This document shows, one piece after another, positions 7,442 through 15,254 of a stretch of 23,198 nt of DNA. The notes under the pieces are model-generated. The model searched no databases, was not told where the DNA came from, and saw nothing but the letters and a program-made list of their open reading frames with translations. The stretch lies in contig FR892661.1 of assembly GCA_000433535.1 (NCBI GenBank), positions 62,383-85,580 of the forward strand, given 5' to 3'. The stretch comes from Dorea sp. CAG:317. GTDB lineage: Bacteria; Bacillota; Clostridia; Lachnospirales; Lachnospiraceae. Within the stretch, counting starts at the first letter, position 1. Each line of letters begins with the position of its first letter. The position numbers were made by a program, and so were the translations under genes.

Positions 7442-8470
7442 TTAATCTATCTGGATCATTACTTTCCCTGTTCTTCTGTATTCTGGTTTTACAAATACGT
7501 CTGCAATTTGTTCAAGTGGAACAATATTTGTAATTAAGCTTTCTAATTCTATCGTTTTAGCCTCCAATACCTGCATTGCTCTTTCAAATGTATACGGGTT
7601 AATATAAGAAGACATCACTTTCAATTCTTTCTTAAAAAGATCATCCGGACAGATTGGGAAACTTTCTCCCGGCGCAGCCAATCCAAACAGCATAACTGTA
7701 GCCGCTTTTCCCGCAAACTGTACTGCCTGTTCTTGTGTCTTGATATTGCCGACACATTCAATGACTACATCTACGTTTTTACAATACTCATTCAATACTT
7801 CCTGCACATTTTCCTCTAATGGATTGATTGTTTTCGTTGCGCCAAGTTTCAATGCCTGTTCTCTTTTTTCTTCCACCGGCTCAGAAAGGATCAACTTAGA
7901 TGCCCCTGCGTACTTGGCAAGCTGAAGCATGATCATCCCAATGGGACCGCCGCCTATCACCAATACCGTAGAGCCCATCTGGATATTACACAGATCAATT
8001 GCATTTAAACAACATGAAATAGGTTCTGCCATTGCTGCTTCAATAAAATTAAGGTTTTCAGAAAATTTGTATACTTGCTTCTCATGCATCACAACGTATT
8101 CTGCAAAACCGCCATCTACTGTCGTTCCCACTCCAATATTATTTTCACAAAAATGCTCTTTTCCATTTTTACAAAAATAACACTCTCCACACATGTCATT
8201 GGGGTTTCCTGCTACCCGATCTCCCGGCTTCACAGTCTTTACAGCTGCCCCGACTTTCTCAACAACTCCTGAAAACTCATGTCCCGGTATTAATGGCGGA
8301 GTTACATCACTCGATCCTCCGTCTCCGTGGAAAATGTGAATATCGGTTCCACAGACACCACAATATTTCACCCGAACCAACACCTCATTCTCTTTTGGCT
8401 CCCTTACCGTAACTTCTTCTACTCTCAAATCTTCTTTCCCATGATACACAGCTGCTTTCATCATCATCAT
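7442..8470 (-). CDS. Zinc-dependent MDR alcohol/polyol dehydrogenase (sorbitol/threonine dehydrogenase-like)
   Basis: Medium-chain dehydrogenase that interconverts a secondary alcohol (polyol) and a ketone with NAD(P). With the longest reading (four Met), the catalytic zinc site is Cys40, His64 and Glu65 (CGVCGTD, GHEFSG), and the structural zinc lobe uses Cys94, 97, 100 and 108. The nucleotide-binding motif is GGGPIGM, and the strand-2 end carries SEPVEEKR. Start uncertain: four tandem ATG codons occupy 8459-8470, with GGAGGA at 8475-8480 lying 4, 7, 10 or 13 nt away; the second (8465-8467) or third is best placed. It follows the FGGY kinase by 10 nt in one transcript. Together they suggest polyol to ketose to ketose-phosphate; the substrate could be xylitol, an arabitol or similar. 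Confidence 0.92.
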   Translation of the reverse strand: MMMMKAAVYHGKEDLRVEEVTVREPKENEVLVRVKYCGVCGTDIHIFHGDGGSSDVTPPLIPGHEFSGVVEKVGAAVKTVKPGDRVAGNPNDMCGECYFCKNGKEHFCENNIGVGTTVDGGFAEYVVMHEKQVYKFSENLNFIEAAMAEPISCCLNAIDLCNIQMGSTVLVIGGGPIGMIMLQLAKYAGASKLILSEPVEEKREQALKLGATKTINPLEENVQEVLNEYCKNVDVVIECVGNIKTQEQAVQFAGKAATVMLFGLAAPGESFPICPDDLFKKELKVMSSYINPYTFERAMQVLEAKTIELESLITNIVPLEQIADVFVKPEYRRTGKVMIQID

Positions 8471-8480
8471 TTTATCCTCC

Positions 8481-10016
8481 CTATTTTTGTTTTTCTTCGG
8501 ATATATTCGCTTCCAACTTATAATATTGTTTTAAACACTGATATCCCATTTCAAATAATTCTTTCTGTTTTCTATATACTTCTCTGTTCGCTAAATTAGG
8601 TTCAAATACCTTCTCTCGTTTTACAAATTGATTGACCACAGAAAAATCATCGAACACTCCGACACCCACTCCTGCAATAGTCGCTGCAGCAATAGACGTA
8701 GCCGACTCTACATGATCCAATCGATACAATGGAAGTTCTAAAACATCTGCAAGAATCTGAGCCACCACATCTCCTCTTGCCCCGCCTCCGGTAAGTACTA
8801 ATTCGTTGATCGACACATTTTCCCGTTGTGCTGTAAGAATAATGTCTAAGTTCATCGCAACGCCTTCCAGCACAGCTCTGACATAATCACATTTCTCATG
8901 CTCCATCTTGATTCCAAGAAAACTTCCCGATGTGTCGGGGTTCCATCTGGGACTTCTCTCCCCCAAGAGATACGGTAAAAATACCAGACCCTTGGCGCCG
9001 GCCGGTGATTCCATAACCAATCGATTCAATACCTCGTACACAGATTCTCCCGTCTCTTTTGCAATTTTTTCCTCTTCTTTACAAAGCGCTCTGCGAATAT
9101 AGGAATAGGAACTTCCCGCCGCCTGCATGGTTCCGCAAGGCATATATTTTCCGGTAATTACATGACCAAAACAAATCAGCGTCTTCTCTTTATCTAAGAA
9201 TACCCTATCTGAAGTCCCTGCAATCCACGCAGAAGTTCCGAACGAAAGAAAATGCTGTCCATTCTGGAAACTTCCTGCACCAAGAGCAGAACATGGTCCG
9301 TCACCACCGCCACATACAACTTTCGTCTCCTGTGTCAATCCCAATACCTTTGCTGCATCATCTATCAATTTCCCAATCACGTCCACAGACGCGTGAAGCT
9401 CCGGCATTTTTTCCCGCTCAATTTCCGCCGCTTCCAAAATCTCCCCAGACCACTCCATCTTATGAAGATCAAAAGCATCTGTCCCTGATGCCTCCGAATA
9501 ATCCGTCACAAATTCACCTGTCAAACGACATATAATATAATCTTTGGCTAAAAGCATTTTATATGTATTCGCATAAATCTCCGGTTCATGATCTCGAATC
9601 CACATCAATTTCTCTATACTGTAGCTTGCACTCACGCGATGACCGTTCAATTCATACATCCGGTCTTCTCCAACCCGTTCCGCTAATTGTCTGGCCTGTT
9701 CTTCCGCCCTTAAATCTGCCCATATCATCGCCGGGCGAAGTGCTTTTCCATCCTTATCCACAGCGATACACGCCTGCATCTGAGAAGAAAAAGAAATTGC
9801 CAGTACATCCTTTTTATCAATTCCTTCCATTATTTTTCTTGTTGCTTCGCCCACCGCATTCCACCAATCTTCCGGATTCTGCTCTGCACAGTTCCGTCCG
9901 AAAAAGTGGACTTCATAAGGAATCGTACAACTATCTATCAATTGCCCACTGGTCGAAAATAATGACGCCTTATTTCCGGATGTCCCAAGATCATGAGCAA
10001 TCAAATATTTTCCCAT
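8481..10016 (-). CDS. FGGY-family carbohydrate kinase, xylulokinase-like
   Basis: ATP-dependent sugar kinase of about 511 residues that phosphorylates a ketose or polyol. It has the ASKHA duplicated fold: phosphate-1 motif AHDLGTSGNK (8-16), SFSSQMQ at 75-81, MIWADLRAEEQ at 98-107 as in xylulokinases, the catalytic-base region CGGGDG with Asp239, and the C-terminal FGGY signature with GGGARGD near 430. I prefer the second ATG (10014-10016), because GGAG lies 7 nt before it and only 2 nt before the first ATG at 10020-10022. It is the first gene of a two-gene operon with the zinc dehydrogenase, divergent from the DeoR regulator and FSA-type aldolase. Xylulose is the default guess, but ribulose or other pentuloses remain possible. 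Confidence 0.9.
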   Translation of the reverse strand: MGKYLIAHDLGTSGNKASLFSTSGQLIDSCTIPYEVHFFGRNCAEQNPEDWWNAVGEATRKIMEGIDKKDVLAISFSSQMQACIAVDKDGKALRPAMIWADLRAEEQARQLAERVGEDRMYELNGHRVSASYSIEKLMWIRDHEPEIYANTYKMLLAKDYIICRLTGEFVTDYSEASGTDAFDLHKMEWSGEILEAAEIEREKMPELHASVDVIGKLIDDAAKVLGLTQETKVVCGGGDGPCSALGAGSFQNGQHFLSFGTSAWIAGTSDRVFLDKEKTLICFGHVITGKYMPCGTMQAAGSSYSYIRRALCKEEEKIAKETGESVYEVLNRLVMESPAGAKGLVFLPYLLGERSPRWNPDTSGSFLGIKMEHEKCDYVRAVLEGVAMNLDIILTAQRENVSINELVLTGGGARGDVVAQILADVLELPLYRLDHVESATSIAAATIAGVGVGVFDDFSVVNQFVKREKVFEPNLANREVYRKQKELFEMGYQCLKQYYKLEANISEEKQK

Positions 10017-10081
10017 ATCCATTCTCCTTTCAATTTTTTCGAATCTTCCTGGTAAATTATTCTCTGTCTATTATATATAAA

Positions 10082-10110
10082 CATATATCATAAATCATAG
10101 GTTTTGTAAA
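10082..10110 (-). promoter_or_regulatory. Promoter for the FGGY kinase-dehydrogenase operon
   Basis: Minus strand: -35 TTTACA (10105-10110), 17-nt spacer, -10 TATATG (10082-10087) with an extended TGA. It lies 66 nt upstream of the preferred start codon. Other A/T-rich -10-like strings are nearby, so the exact start is uncertain. Confidence 0.45.
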
Positions 10111-10112
10111 CT

Positions 10113-10190
10113 ACGAAGTTAATTTTACTTTCGTACGAAACTAACTTTATTGACATAAGACTATTTTCGTGCTATTATATTTTCGAAGAT
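10113..10190. promoter_or_regulatory. Putative DeoR-family operator cluster
   Basis: The perfect 12-bp palindrome TTTCGTACGAAA (10129-10140) lies midway between the divergent promoters. Related elements surround it: a near-direct repeat ACGAAGTTAATTTTA / ACGAAACTAACTTTA about 21 bp apart (from 10113 and 10134), TTTCG at 10165-10169, and TTTCGAA at 10181-10187 after the -10 of the rightward promoter. Clustered TTTCG-type half sites with helical spacing fit DeoR-family repressors. Autoregulation plus control of the leftward operon is inferred. Confidence 0.5.
10150..10178 (+). promoter_or_regulatory. Promoter for deoR-type regulator and aldolase operon
   Basis: Perfect -35 TTGACA (10150-10155), 17-nt spacer, -10 TATTAT (10173-10178) with extended TGC. 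This is among the best sigma-A-type promoters in the window. It gives a short leader before the ATG at 10207 and is flanked by TTTCG elements. Confidence 0.75.
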
Positions 10191-10206
10191 AACAAGGAGG
10201 GTGACT

Positions 10207-10953
10207 ATGAATAAACGTCATACGAAATTGTTGGAATACATCACACTACATGGAAAAACAGAAGTTTCCACCCTTGCCGAATATTTAGGAACTTCAAAGG
10301 TTACTATTCGTAAGGATTTAGATTTCTTGTCTGAAAAGGGGATTCTGAAACGAGAGCGCGGTTATGCTGTTCCCAATGATCCTAACGACATCAATTACCG
10401 AATGGCTTTTCATCTGGATACCAAACAACGCATTGCCCAAACGGCTGCTGCTTATGTAAAGGATGGCGAAACTATCATCGTAGAATCCGGTTCTACCTGT
10501 GCATTGTTTGCAGAAGAGCTTGCAAAGACAAAACAGAATGTAACAATTATTACGAACTCCATGTATCTGGCAAATTATGTCTGTTCGTATACAAATATCC
10601 AACTCATTCTTCTGGGTGGCACCTTGCAGCCTCACAGCCAGTCTATGGTCGGACCTTTAACTAAAGATGCTATTCGTTCTTTTCACGTAGACAAAATATT
10701 TACCGGAACAGATGGCTACTCCAGAGATTATGGTTTTACCGGCGAGGATCTGATCCGCGCCGACACGTTAAGCTCCATGATTGCTTCTGCCAATCATACT
10801 TATGTGCTGGCAGATTCTGCAAAATTCAGCCAGACTGGTTCCGTCTATTTTTTAAAACTCGAAGATGTATATCAGGTTATTACTGACTCAGGTATTGATC
10901 CTGATGAAAAAGAGTATCTTGAAAAACAAGGTATTCAGATTACCATTGCATAA
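10207..10953 (+). CDS. DeoR-family transcriptional repressor
   Basis: Sugar-phosphate-responsive DNA-binding protein of 248 residues. The winged helix-turn-helix is at about 5-55 (EVSTLAEYLGTSKVTIRKDL, then GILKRERG). The effector domain of the ribose-phosphate-isomerase-like fold follows, with VESGSTCALFAEEL, TNSMYLANYV, LLGGTLQPHS, and FTGTDGYSRDYGFTGED as the ligand loop. GTG at 10201 is in frame, but AAGGAGG (10194-10200) lies directly before it and 6 nt before the ATG, so I use the ATG at 10207. It is co-transcribed with the aldolase (27-bp gap) and divergent from the kinase-dehydrogenase pair, whose phosphorylated product is a plausible inducer. Confidence 0.92.
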   Translation: MNKRHTKLLEYITLHGKTEVSTLAEYLGTSKVTIRKDLDFLSEKGILKRERGYAVPNDPNDINYRMAFHLDTKQRIAQTAAAYVKDGETIIVESGSTCALFAEELAKTKQNVTIITNSMYLANYVCSYTNIQLILLGGTLQPHSQSMVGPLTKDAIRSFHVDKIFTGTDGYSRDYGFTGEDLIRADTLSSMIASANHTYVLADSAKFSQTGSVYFLKLEDVYQVITDSGIDPDEKEYLEKQGIQITIA

Positions 10954-10980
10954 CTATTATTTATATATAAGGAGGCTCTT

Positions 10981-11658
10981 ATGAAATACTTATTAGACAC
11001 TGCTAATCTTGCAGAGATTAAACGCTTTTATGACATTTTTCCAATCGCGGGAGTAACTTCAAATCCTTCCATTGTAAAACGAGAGGGAAACATTGATTTT
11101 TTCAATCATATGAAGGAGATTCGCTCTATCATTGGAATCGATAAACCACTTCATATTCAAGTTACAGCTTCTGATACGGACGGCATGCTTCGTGATGCGG
11201 ATACACTCCTTAATAAGGTTGACTCTGAGGTGTATATCAAGATTCCTGTTACTATGGAAGGTATGAAGACCATTAAACTCCTGAAAGCACAAAATATACA
11301 TGTCACCGGAACCGCTATCTACAGCAAACAACAGGGGTTCCTTGCTATGGAAGCAGGCGCCGACTGTATTGCCCCATACTTTAATCGTATGGAAAATATG
11401 GGCATCAACTCTGATGATGTTATTGCTTCTCTCGCTGAAATGATTGATCTTTATCATTATAATACAGAGATTTTGGCAGCAAGCTTTAAAAATGCAGGTC
11501 AGGTAGACCGCGCTTTCCTCGCCGGAGCTCAGACTGCAACATTGGACCCATCTATTCTGGAAACAGCACTGACATTTTCACATATTACAAGTGCGGTAGA
11601 TGCTTTCGAGCAGGATTGGAAATCCATTTATGGGGATAAAACCCTATCAGATTTGTAG
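10981..11658 (+). CDS. fsa: Fructose-6-phosphate aldolase / transaldolase-like protein (FSA/TalC type)
   Basis: Class I aldolase of the small transaldolase subfamily, 225 residues (E. coli FSA has 220). The Schiff-base lysine is Lys87 in VYIKIPVT. Tyr133 in APYFNR matches the FSA-type Tyr that activates the catalytic water, where true transaldolases have Phe. N-terminal LLDTANLAEI, TSNPS at 26-30 and LAASFKNAGQV are family motifs. The expected reaction is aldol cleavage or formation of fructose 6-phosphate or related ketose phosphates, or transaldolase; sequence alone cannot separate them fully. GGAGG lies 6-7 nt before the ATG. It shares a transcript with the DeoR regulator and ends in a strong terminator. 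It may process the product of the adjacent kinase-dehydrogenase route. Confidence 0.9.
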   Translation: MKYLLDTANLAEIKRFYDIFPIAGVTSNPSIVKREGNIDFFNHMKEIRSIIGIDKPLHIQVTASDTDGMLRDADTLLNKVDSEVYIKIPVTMEGMKTIKLLKAQNIHVTGTAIYSKQQGFLAMEAGADCIAPYFNRMENMGINSDDVIASLAEMIDLYHYNTEILAASFKNAGQVDRAFLAGAQTATLDPSILETALTFSHITSAVDAFEQDWKSIYGDKTLSDL

Positions 11659-11686
11659 ACTGCTCATTTCACTTATAAGCTATGAC

Positions 11687-11732
11687 AGAAAAACAGAGTT
11701 TAAAGATTCATTCTCTTTAAACTCTGTTTTTC
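11687..11732. terminator. Bidirectional terminator between convergent operons
   Basis: A perfect 20-bp stem (arms 11687-11706 and 11713-11732) has a 6-nt loop, with A-rich and T-rich outer ends. It lies 28 nt after the aldolase stop and 48 nt after the leftward nucleoside hydrolase stop. The symmetric A/T ends let it work for both converging transcripts. Confidence 0.85.
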
Positions 11733-11780
11733 TAACAGTCCACTCTGCTTTCAATATTAACTTAATGACATTAAATTTCT

Positions 11781-12725
11781 CTACTCTTTTTGGACAAAAC
11801 TATTTTTCAATGCTTTGTGAAACCACTCTTTAAATTTCTCTAAATTAATTTCCACCGCAACTTGGACATTCGGATCTTGTCCGGACTCCTCCCAAATATC
11901 CATCTCTGTGTGTCCATAAGTGTATGTTCCTTCACACTCTACATCCACATAAAAATCTTTATAAGTAAGACATTCCGGACAAAACGCAGCAGCCATTGCA
12001 AGTGCATCGTGCATTACCAAATCTTCCCCACCTTCTGCATGGCGTCTATCCATGAAATTTAAAATATCTGCAATCACTTGTCCGGCTTTTGTACCAAGTC
12101 CTTTCATCTTCTTAATATCAGACTTATCTAATACTGCCTTTTCCGTTACATCAAGTCCTACAAGTGTGCATGGAATCCCACTATTAAAAACCAATCTTGC
12201 CGCTTCCGGATCACACCACATATTAAATTCTGCTGTAGGTGTAATATTTCCTCCATAAATGGCGCCACCCATAATCCACAGATGCTTAATCAACTTCTTT
12301 ACTTCCGGGTGAAGCAACATAGTAATCGCAATATTAGTAAGCGGACCAATTGCTACAATCTCCAATTCTCCATTGGCTTCAACCGCCTTTTTGTAAATCA
12401 TTTCGACAGCTGTCTCCTCAGTAAAATTATCTTCGCTTTCCGGCAATTCTACATCGCCTAATCCCGCTTTTCCATGTGTTTCTTCCGCATAACACATTTT
12501 CGTATGTAGTTTTAAAGGTGCCCACGCTCCAACAGATACAGGGGTATCAAATCCCAAATACCGCACCAAATTCAAGCTGTTTTCAGAGGTGTATTTCACG
12601 GATACATTTCCTGTTACTGTTGTTATTGCCTCCACTTTTACTTCTGGCAAATGAAGCGCGACTGCAATTGCAATTGCGTCATCCGTTCCGGTATCGCAAT
12701 CAATAATTATTCTACGCTTTTCCAT
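11781..12725 (-). CDS. Nucleoside hydrolase (inosine-uridine preferring family)
   Basis: Cleaves the N-glycosidic bond of nucleosides to free base plus ribose; 314 residues, cytoplasmic. The calcium/ribose site is a variant of the DxDxxxDD signature (DCDTGTDD, Asp9, Asp11, Asp15, Asp16). EFNMWCDPEAA (166-176) contacts ribose, and the motif MHDALAMA supplies His239 and Asp240. His84 lies in the substrate loop (ETHGKAG). The start codon directly follows the stop of the upstream ECF ATPase (zero gap), showing translational coupling. It is the last gene of the operon. Placing it with ribokinases and an ECF importer suggests imported nucleosides are its substrate. Pyrimidine, purine or modified-nucleoside preference (for example a queuosine hydrolase, as reported in C. 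difficile) is not resolvable by eye. Confidence 0.93.
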   Translation of the reverse strand: MEKRRIIIDCDTGTDDAIAIAVALHLPEVKVEAITTVTGNVSVKYTSENSLNLVRYLGFDTPVSVGAWAPLKLHTKMCYAEETHGKAGLGDVELPESEDNFTEETAVEMIYKKAVEANGELEIVAIGPLTNIAITMLLHPEVKKLIKHLWIMGGAIYGGNITPTAEFNMWCDPEAARLVFNSGIPCTLVGLDVTEKAVLDKSDIKKMKGLGTKAGQVIADILNFMDRRHAEGGEDLVMHDALAMAAAFCPECLTYKDFYVDVECEGTYTYGHTEMDIWEESGQDPNVQVAVEINLEKFKEWFHKALKNSFVQKE

Positions 12726-13544
12726 TTAAGCACTCTCTCCTCTCGTCTTACTCTTGATTGCCTCCACCAACTGTTCAAGATACAATGTCTTTACTCCAAC
12801 ATTCAATTCTTCTGACAATTCTCCAATCTGAGGTTTGCATATTTTTGCTTCTTCTACTATCTTTTCATTCCAAAAAATCTCTTCTGCAGTACCATCTGCA
12901 ATAATATTTTTATGTGCCATTGCTATAATTCTTTTAAAATTACCTGCCACAAACTCCATATCATGTGTGATTGTGATAACACCAATCTTCTCTTCTTCCA
13001 ATTTATCCATCAATTTTTCTAGAATTTCAATTCCATGCTTATCTTGTCCTGCAGTTGGTTCATCTAAAATCACATATTTAGGTTTCATCGCTAAAACTGA
13101 TGCTATCGAAATAAATTTACGAATCGGATACGGAATATCAAGTGGATTATCTTTACGATACTGTTTTGTATCAGTAAGTTCCATTGCCCATTTTACTCGT
13201 TCTTTGATTTCCTTTTCCGGAAGTCCCATTTTCTGTGGCATGTATGCAATTTCAGAGTATACGTCCGGATTAAAAATCTGATCATCCGGATTCTGGAATA
13301 CATATCCTACACATTTTGCAATCTGGGCAGTTGTTTTTGTCTTTGTGTCAACCCCATCTACAAAAACATCCCCTTCACTCGGTTTATGAAGACCATTCAT
13401 CAATTTTACTGCTGTTGTTTTTCCCGCTCCGTTTTGCCCTACAATGGCAACCCTTTCTCCTTCTTGAATCATCAAATTCAGATTTTCGTTTGCCACATAG
13501 CCATTCGGGTAACTAAAAGAAACATTTTTAAATTCAATTGCCAT
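12726..13544 (-). CDS. ecfA: ECF transporter ATPase with degenerate ABC signature
   Basis: Cytoplasmic ATPase of an energy-coupling-factor importer, 272 residues. Present: Walker A GQNGAGKT (36-43), Q-loop FQNPDDQ (83-89), Walker B VILDEP (158-163), D-loop GQD and H-loop ITHD. The LSGGQ signature is missing: where intact homologues read LSGGQ-x-QRVAIA-x-VLAM, this protein has PYPIRKFISIASVLAM (138-153), in an uninterrupted frame. In the expected heterodimer with the neighbouring ATPase, one of the two composite ATP sites would therefore lack its signature contact. It starts 3 nt after the neighbouring ATPase's stop and abuts the nucleoside hydrolase. Confidence 0.92.
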   Translation of the reverse strand: MAIEFKNVSFSYPNGYVANENLNLMIQEGERVAIVGQNGAGKTTAVKLMNGLHKPSEGDVFVDGVDTKTKTTAQIAKCVGYVFQNPDDQIFNPDVYSEIAYMPQKMGLPEKEIKERVKWAMELTDTKQYRKDNPLDIPYPIRKFISIASVLAMKPKYVILDEPTAGQDKHGIEILEKLMDKLEEEKIGVITITHDMEFVAGNFKRIIAMAHKNIIADGTAEEIFWNEKIVEEAKICKPQIGELSEELNVGVKTLYLEQLVEAIKSKTRGESA

Positions 13545-13547
13545 CTT

Positions 13548-14396
13548 TTATTCCCCCATTCCTTTTCTAATTACATCTACAGCCTCATCTGTTGTAATCG
13601 GTATTGTTGAAAGTTTAACACCATTTTCTATCAGCTTATTTCCAAGAACTGCTGCCTGCGGTATTGTTGCTCCATGTTTTTCTAATTCCACATTTGACAA
13701 AATCTTTTTTACCGCTCCACTAAATACTATATGTCCTTTCTCCATAACAATTACTTCATCACAATATTCTGCAATCAGATTGATTTTATGTTCTACCAGC
13801 ACAATTGTTTTCCCGGCCTCTTTCAGAATTTTAATAATTTCGAAAATCTCCTGTGTCCCCTTAGGGTCTAGCTGGCTTGTTGGTTCATCAATAACAAGCA
13901 TTTCCGTATCCATTGCTATCACAGACGCAAATGCCACTCTTTGTCTTTGTCCCCCAGACAATTCATTTGGATTTTTTTCCATCAGTTCTTCAATTTTCAA
14001 AAGTTTGCAAATCCCAATTACTTTATCAATAATTTCTTCCTTCGGCACACCCATATTTTCCATGCCCATAGCAATTTCTTCGAACACAGTCTCTTTAATA
14101 CCACTAATCTGCGTAAAGGGATTCTGAAACACGTATCCAATCTTGGCAGACAACTCTGCCATATCCCATTCTCGTACATCGACTCCGAGTACGTTAATTT
14201 CCCCCTTTATTTTTCCTTTATAGAAATGTGGAATCAGTCCGCGTAACAAATTACAGAATGTTGTCTTCCCACCACCATTTTCTCCGATAATACCATACAC
14301 TTTTCCTTTTTCAAGTACACAACTGACATGCTCTAGCGCATTCACTTTACTTAATGGATAACGGTATGACACGTCCTTTAATTCAATATAAGCCAT
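13548..14396 (-). CDS. ecfA: ECF transporter ATPase with intact motifs
   Basis: Partner ATPase of the ECF importer, 282 residues. All ABC motifs are canonical: Walker A GENGGGKT (38-45), Q-loop FQNPFTQ (90-96), signature LSGGQRQR (146-153), Walker B LVIDEP (167-172), and H-loop VEHK with His203. The C-terminal helical tail of about 60 residues is typical of EcfA. It lies 3 nt upstream of the second ATPase and 19 nt downstream of EcfT, all in one transcript. In the predicted EcfA-EcfA' dimer its Walker A faces the degenerate signature of the partner, while its own LSGGQ completes the partner's site. Confidence 0.95.
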   Translation of the reverse strand: MAYIELKDVSYRYPLSKVNALEHVSCVLEKGKVYGIIGENGGGKTTFCNLLRGLIPHFYKGKIKGEINVLGVDVREWDMAELSAKIGYVFQNPFTQISGIKETVFEEIAMGMENMGVPKEEIIDKVIGICKLLKIEELMEKNPNELSGGQRQRVAFASVIAMDTEMLVIDEPTSQLDPKGTQEIFEIIKILKEAGKTIVLVEHKINLIAEYCDEVIVMEKGHIVFSGAVKKILSNVELEKHGATIPQAAVLGNKLIENGVKLSTIPITTDEAVDVIRKGMGE

Positions 14397-14415
14397 CGTT
14401 ACACCTCTTTCACTT

Positions 14416-15231
14416 TTAACCTAATTTCCCCATTATTTTCAATATCAAAACTACTACTAACACTATATCCGAAAGAACAGCGAGCACTACTTCATACTTT
14501 TCAGCCGCTTTAATCTGACGCAAAAATGTATGTTCTCGTTCTACAGAAAACGCTCTTGCATCCATCGCAATTGTCTTTTCCTCTGTAGAGGCAAGCGCGC
14601 TTAAAAACAATGGACTAAGTACTGGGATTAGTGCTTTCATTCTATGCCAGAAATTCCCTTCAGTCTCCACGCCTCTCGCCTTCTGGCTATCCATAATTGT
14701 CTGTGATGTTTTCTTTAAATCTTTGATTGTCTGCATAGAAGAAAGAACAACATAAGAAGTTACATGAGACACTCCTTTTCTCTCTAATGTATACATAAAA
14801 TCACGTAATTCTGTAAAATAGAAAAACAGTAAAATCCCACCTGAAAATGCAATCAGCGAAAAAGTCATATCAATCGCCACCTGAAATCCTTCCACTGTCC
14901 AATCCCATCCAAAGATAGAAAACAACACCTGTTTACCATTTACTGAAAGTTGCCGGATAATGGTAAGATAAATAAACAAGACTGCACCTACACCCCAAAA
15001 TACTTTTGCAAATCCAACTCCCTTTTTACCAATTGCGGCAATAATACAATAGAATACACATATCGCGATTTTAACAGAAAGATACGGTATTACAAGTCCG
15101 ATAATTCCAAATACTAATGCTAAATTCACTTTGATCAGTGGATTCAAATCTGCAATACAGTTTCCCTTCATCTGATATGGCATATATTTATTTCTGTAAT
15201 ATTCTCTTAAATCTATGTTCTGTTCTCCCAT
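14416..15231 (-). CDS. ecfT: ECF transporter transmembrane component EcfT (CbiQ family)
   Basis: Integral membrane scaffold that links the substrate-binding S component to the two ATPases, 271 residues. Four to six hydrophobic segments are visible, with the main ones near 34-50, 52-68, 78-95, 118-140 and 243-265. The conserved cytoplasmic coupling helices carry the Ala-Arg-Gly type motifs: KARG at 184-187 and DARAF at 224-228. GGAG lies 6 nt from the ATG. The gene lies 23 bp after the S component and 19 bp before EcfA. A dedicated EcfT and ATPases next to one S component indicate a group I (dedicated) ECF system. Confidence 0.92.
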   Translation of the reverse strand: MGEQNIDLREYYRNKYMPYQMKGNCIADLNPLIKVNLALVFGIIGLVIPYLSVKIAICVFYCIIAAIGKKGVGFAKVFWGVGAVLFIYLTIIRQLSVNGKQVLFSIFGWDWTVEGFQVAIDMTFSLIAFSGGILLFFYFTELRDFMYTLERKGVSHVTSYVVLSSMQTIKDLKKTSQTIMDSQKARGVETEGNFWHRMKALIPVLSPLFLSALASTEEKTIAMDARAFSVEREHTFLRQIKAAEKYEVVLAVLSDIVLVVVLILKIMGKLG

Positions 15232-15254
15232 TTTCTACTCCTTATTAAGACTTC

